Made by a program: the position numbers and the translations under genes. Of a stretch of 64,000 nt of DNA, positions 63,697 through 64,000 are shown in pieces. Source of the DNA: Streptomyces sp. NBRC 110611 (GTDB lineage Bacteria; Actinomycetota; Actinomycetes; Streptomycetales; Streptomycetaceae). The DNA lies in assembly GCF_001590865.1 (NCBI RefSeq), contig NZ_BBUY01000001.1, positions 557,554 to 621,553 on the forward strand. Direction: 5' to 3'. The first letter of the stretch is position 1. Every line of letters begins with the position of its first letter. The notes under the pieces are model-generated. The model saw nothing but the letters and a program-made list of their open reading frames with translations. It was not told where the DNA came from and did no database searches.

Positions 63697-64000
63697 CGGC
63701 TCAGCTCCTCGTCCGTCAGATACTTCGCCAGCTCGTCCTTCTCGAACAGCTCCAGCAGATCGGGCCGGATCGGCGGGGACTCGCGCCGGGACAGCCGGAT
63801 CTGGCCCAGCGACGGGTCCGCGGCCCGGGAGTCACCCTGCGGATCGGCCAGCCGGCACACCAGATTGATGTTGCGCCAGCCGCGGTCCATCGCCGGATGG
63901 TCGTCGCGGGTGTGCCCGCCCCGGCTCTCCTCCCGCTCCAGCGCCGCCCGCGCCACACACTCGCTGACCAGCAGCATGTTCCGCAGGTCGAGGGCGAGGT
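63693..64000 (-). CDS. sdhA: Succinate dehydrogenase/fumarate reductase flavoprotein subunit, C-terminal part (runs off the window)
   Basis: Only the last about 100 residues are visible: LRNMLLVSECVARAALEREESRGGHTRDDHPAMDRGWRNINLV, the helical capping end of the flavoprotein with the conserved ESRGGHTRDD, then LLELFEKDELAKYLTDEELSR. The 5' part lies beyond position 64000. It is coupled to sdhB through ATGA. Confidence 0.9.
   Translation of the reverse strand, partial: LALDLRNMLLVSECVARAALEREESRGGHTRDDHPAMDRGWRNINLVCRLADPQGDSRAADPSLGQIRLSRRESPPIRPDLLELFEKDELAKYLTDEELSR

Overview
The window is chromosomal DNA of very high GC content with tightly packed genes, frequent GTG starts, ATGA/GTGA/TGATG stop-start overlaps and near-exclusive C/G third codon positions. 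Together with a WhiB-like regulator, DUF397/XRE pairs, SpoIIE-type phosphatases, polyphosphate glucokinase and an AhpC-AhpD/OxyR locus, this indicates a Streptomyces or close relative. The order ahpD-ahpC-oxyR, catalase, fumC, class I fumarase, whiB-like, glpX, xseBA, ispH, ppgK, ychF matches, from memory, a conserved core block of Streptomyces chromosomes. The right part (sdh genes, amidohydrolase, APC permease) also looks like core chromosome.

Layout. 0.3-4.5 kb: PhoH-like ATPase, secreted transglycosylase-like protein, AI-2E family permease. 4.5-7.2 kb: peroxide defence (ahpC-ahpD divergent from oxyR) and a decayed Uma2 gene. 7.2-14.4 kb: two paralogous FtsX-type ABC systems. The first carries its own PadR repressor, and both promoters carry the same PadR-like operator. 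14.4-18.5 kb: ribbon-helix-helix protein, SPFH protein and a class A penicillin-binding protein. 18.6-24.5 kb: catalase, a SpoIIE phosphatase gene broken by an internal deletion, a methyltransferase, a DUF402 protein. 24.6-30.5 kb: class II and class I fumarases flanking a small regulatory island (GntR, DUF397, XRE). 30.6-42.7 kb: housekeeping block (DUF1707, WhiB-like, glpX, DUF4245, nitroreductase, xseBA, APC permease, ispH, ppgK, DUF6542, ychF).

42.7-53.3 kb is an accessory region with slightly lower GC and many small, unfamiliar or broken genes. It holds a compact candidate RiPP-like locus: a 55-residue peptide gene with a strong ribosome binding site, a hairpin, a JmjC/cupin oxygenase and an overlapping aldo/keto reductase. 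Next to it are an APH-fold protein, an anti-sigma-like ATPase and a TPR-containing regulator. It then holds a WXG100/polymorphic-toxin/immunity operon whose toxin gene carries two frameshifts. Undoing them gives an exact 444-codon frame ending in TGATG overlap with the immunity gene. Last come a sigma-region-4-like protein and a chimera between a truncated PIG-L deacetylase gene and the 3' end of a flavin-dependent tryptophan halogenase.

53.4-64 kb: GntR regulator, APC amino-acid permease, SPOR-like protein, NUDIX hydrolase, anti-sigma-like ATPase, a 910-residue PAS/GAF/SpoIIE/HATPase protein, a Tat-type amidohydrolase, and sdhB/sdhA (sdhA runs off the window). Functional assignments are read from motifs in the translated sequence; no database search was run.
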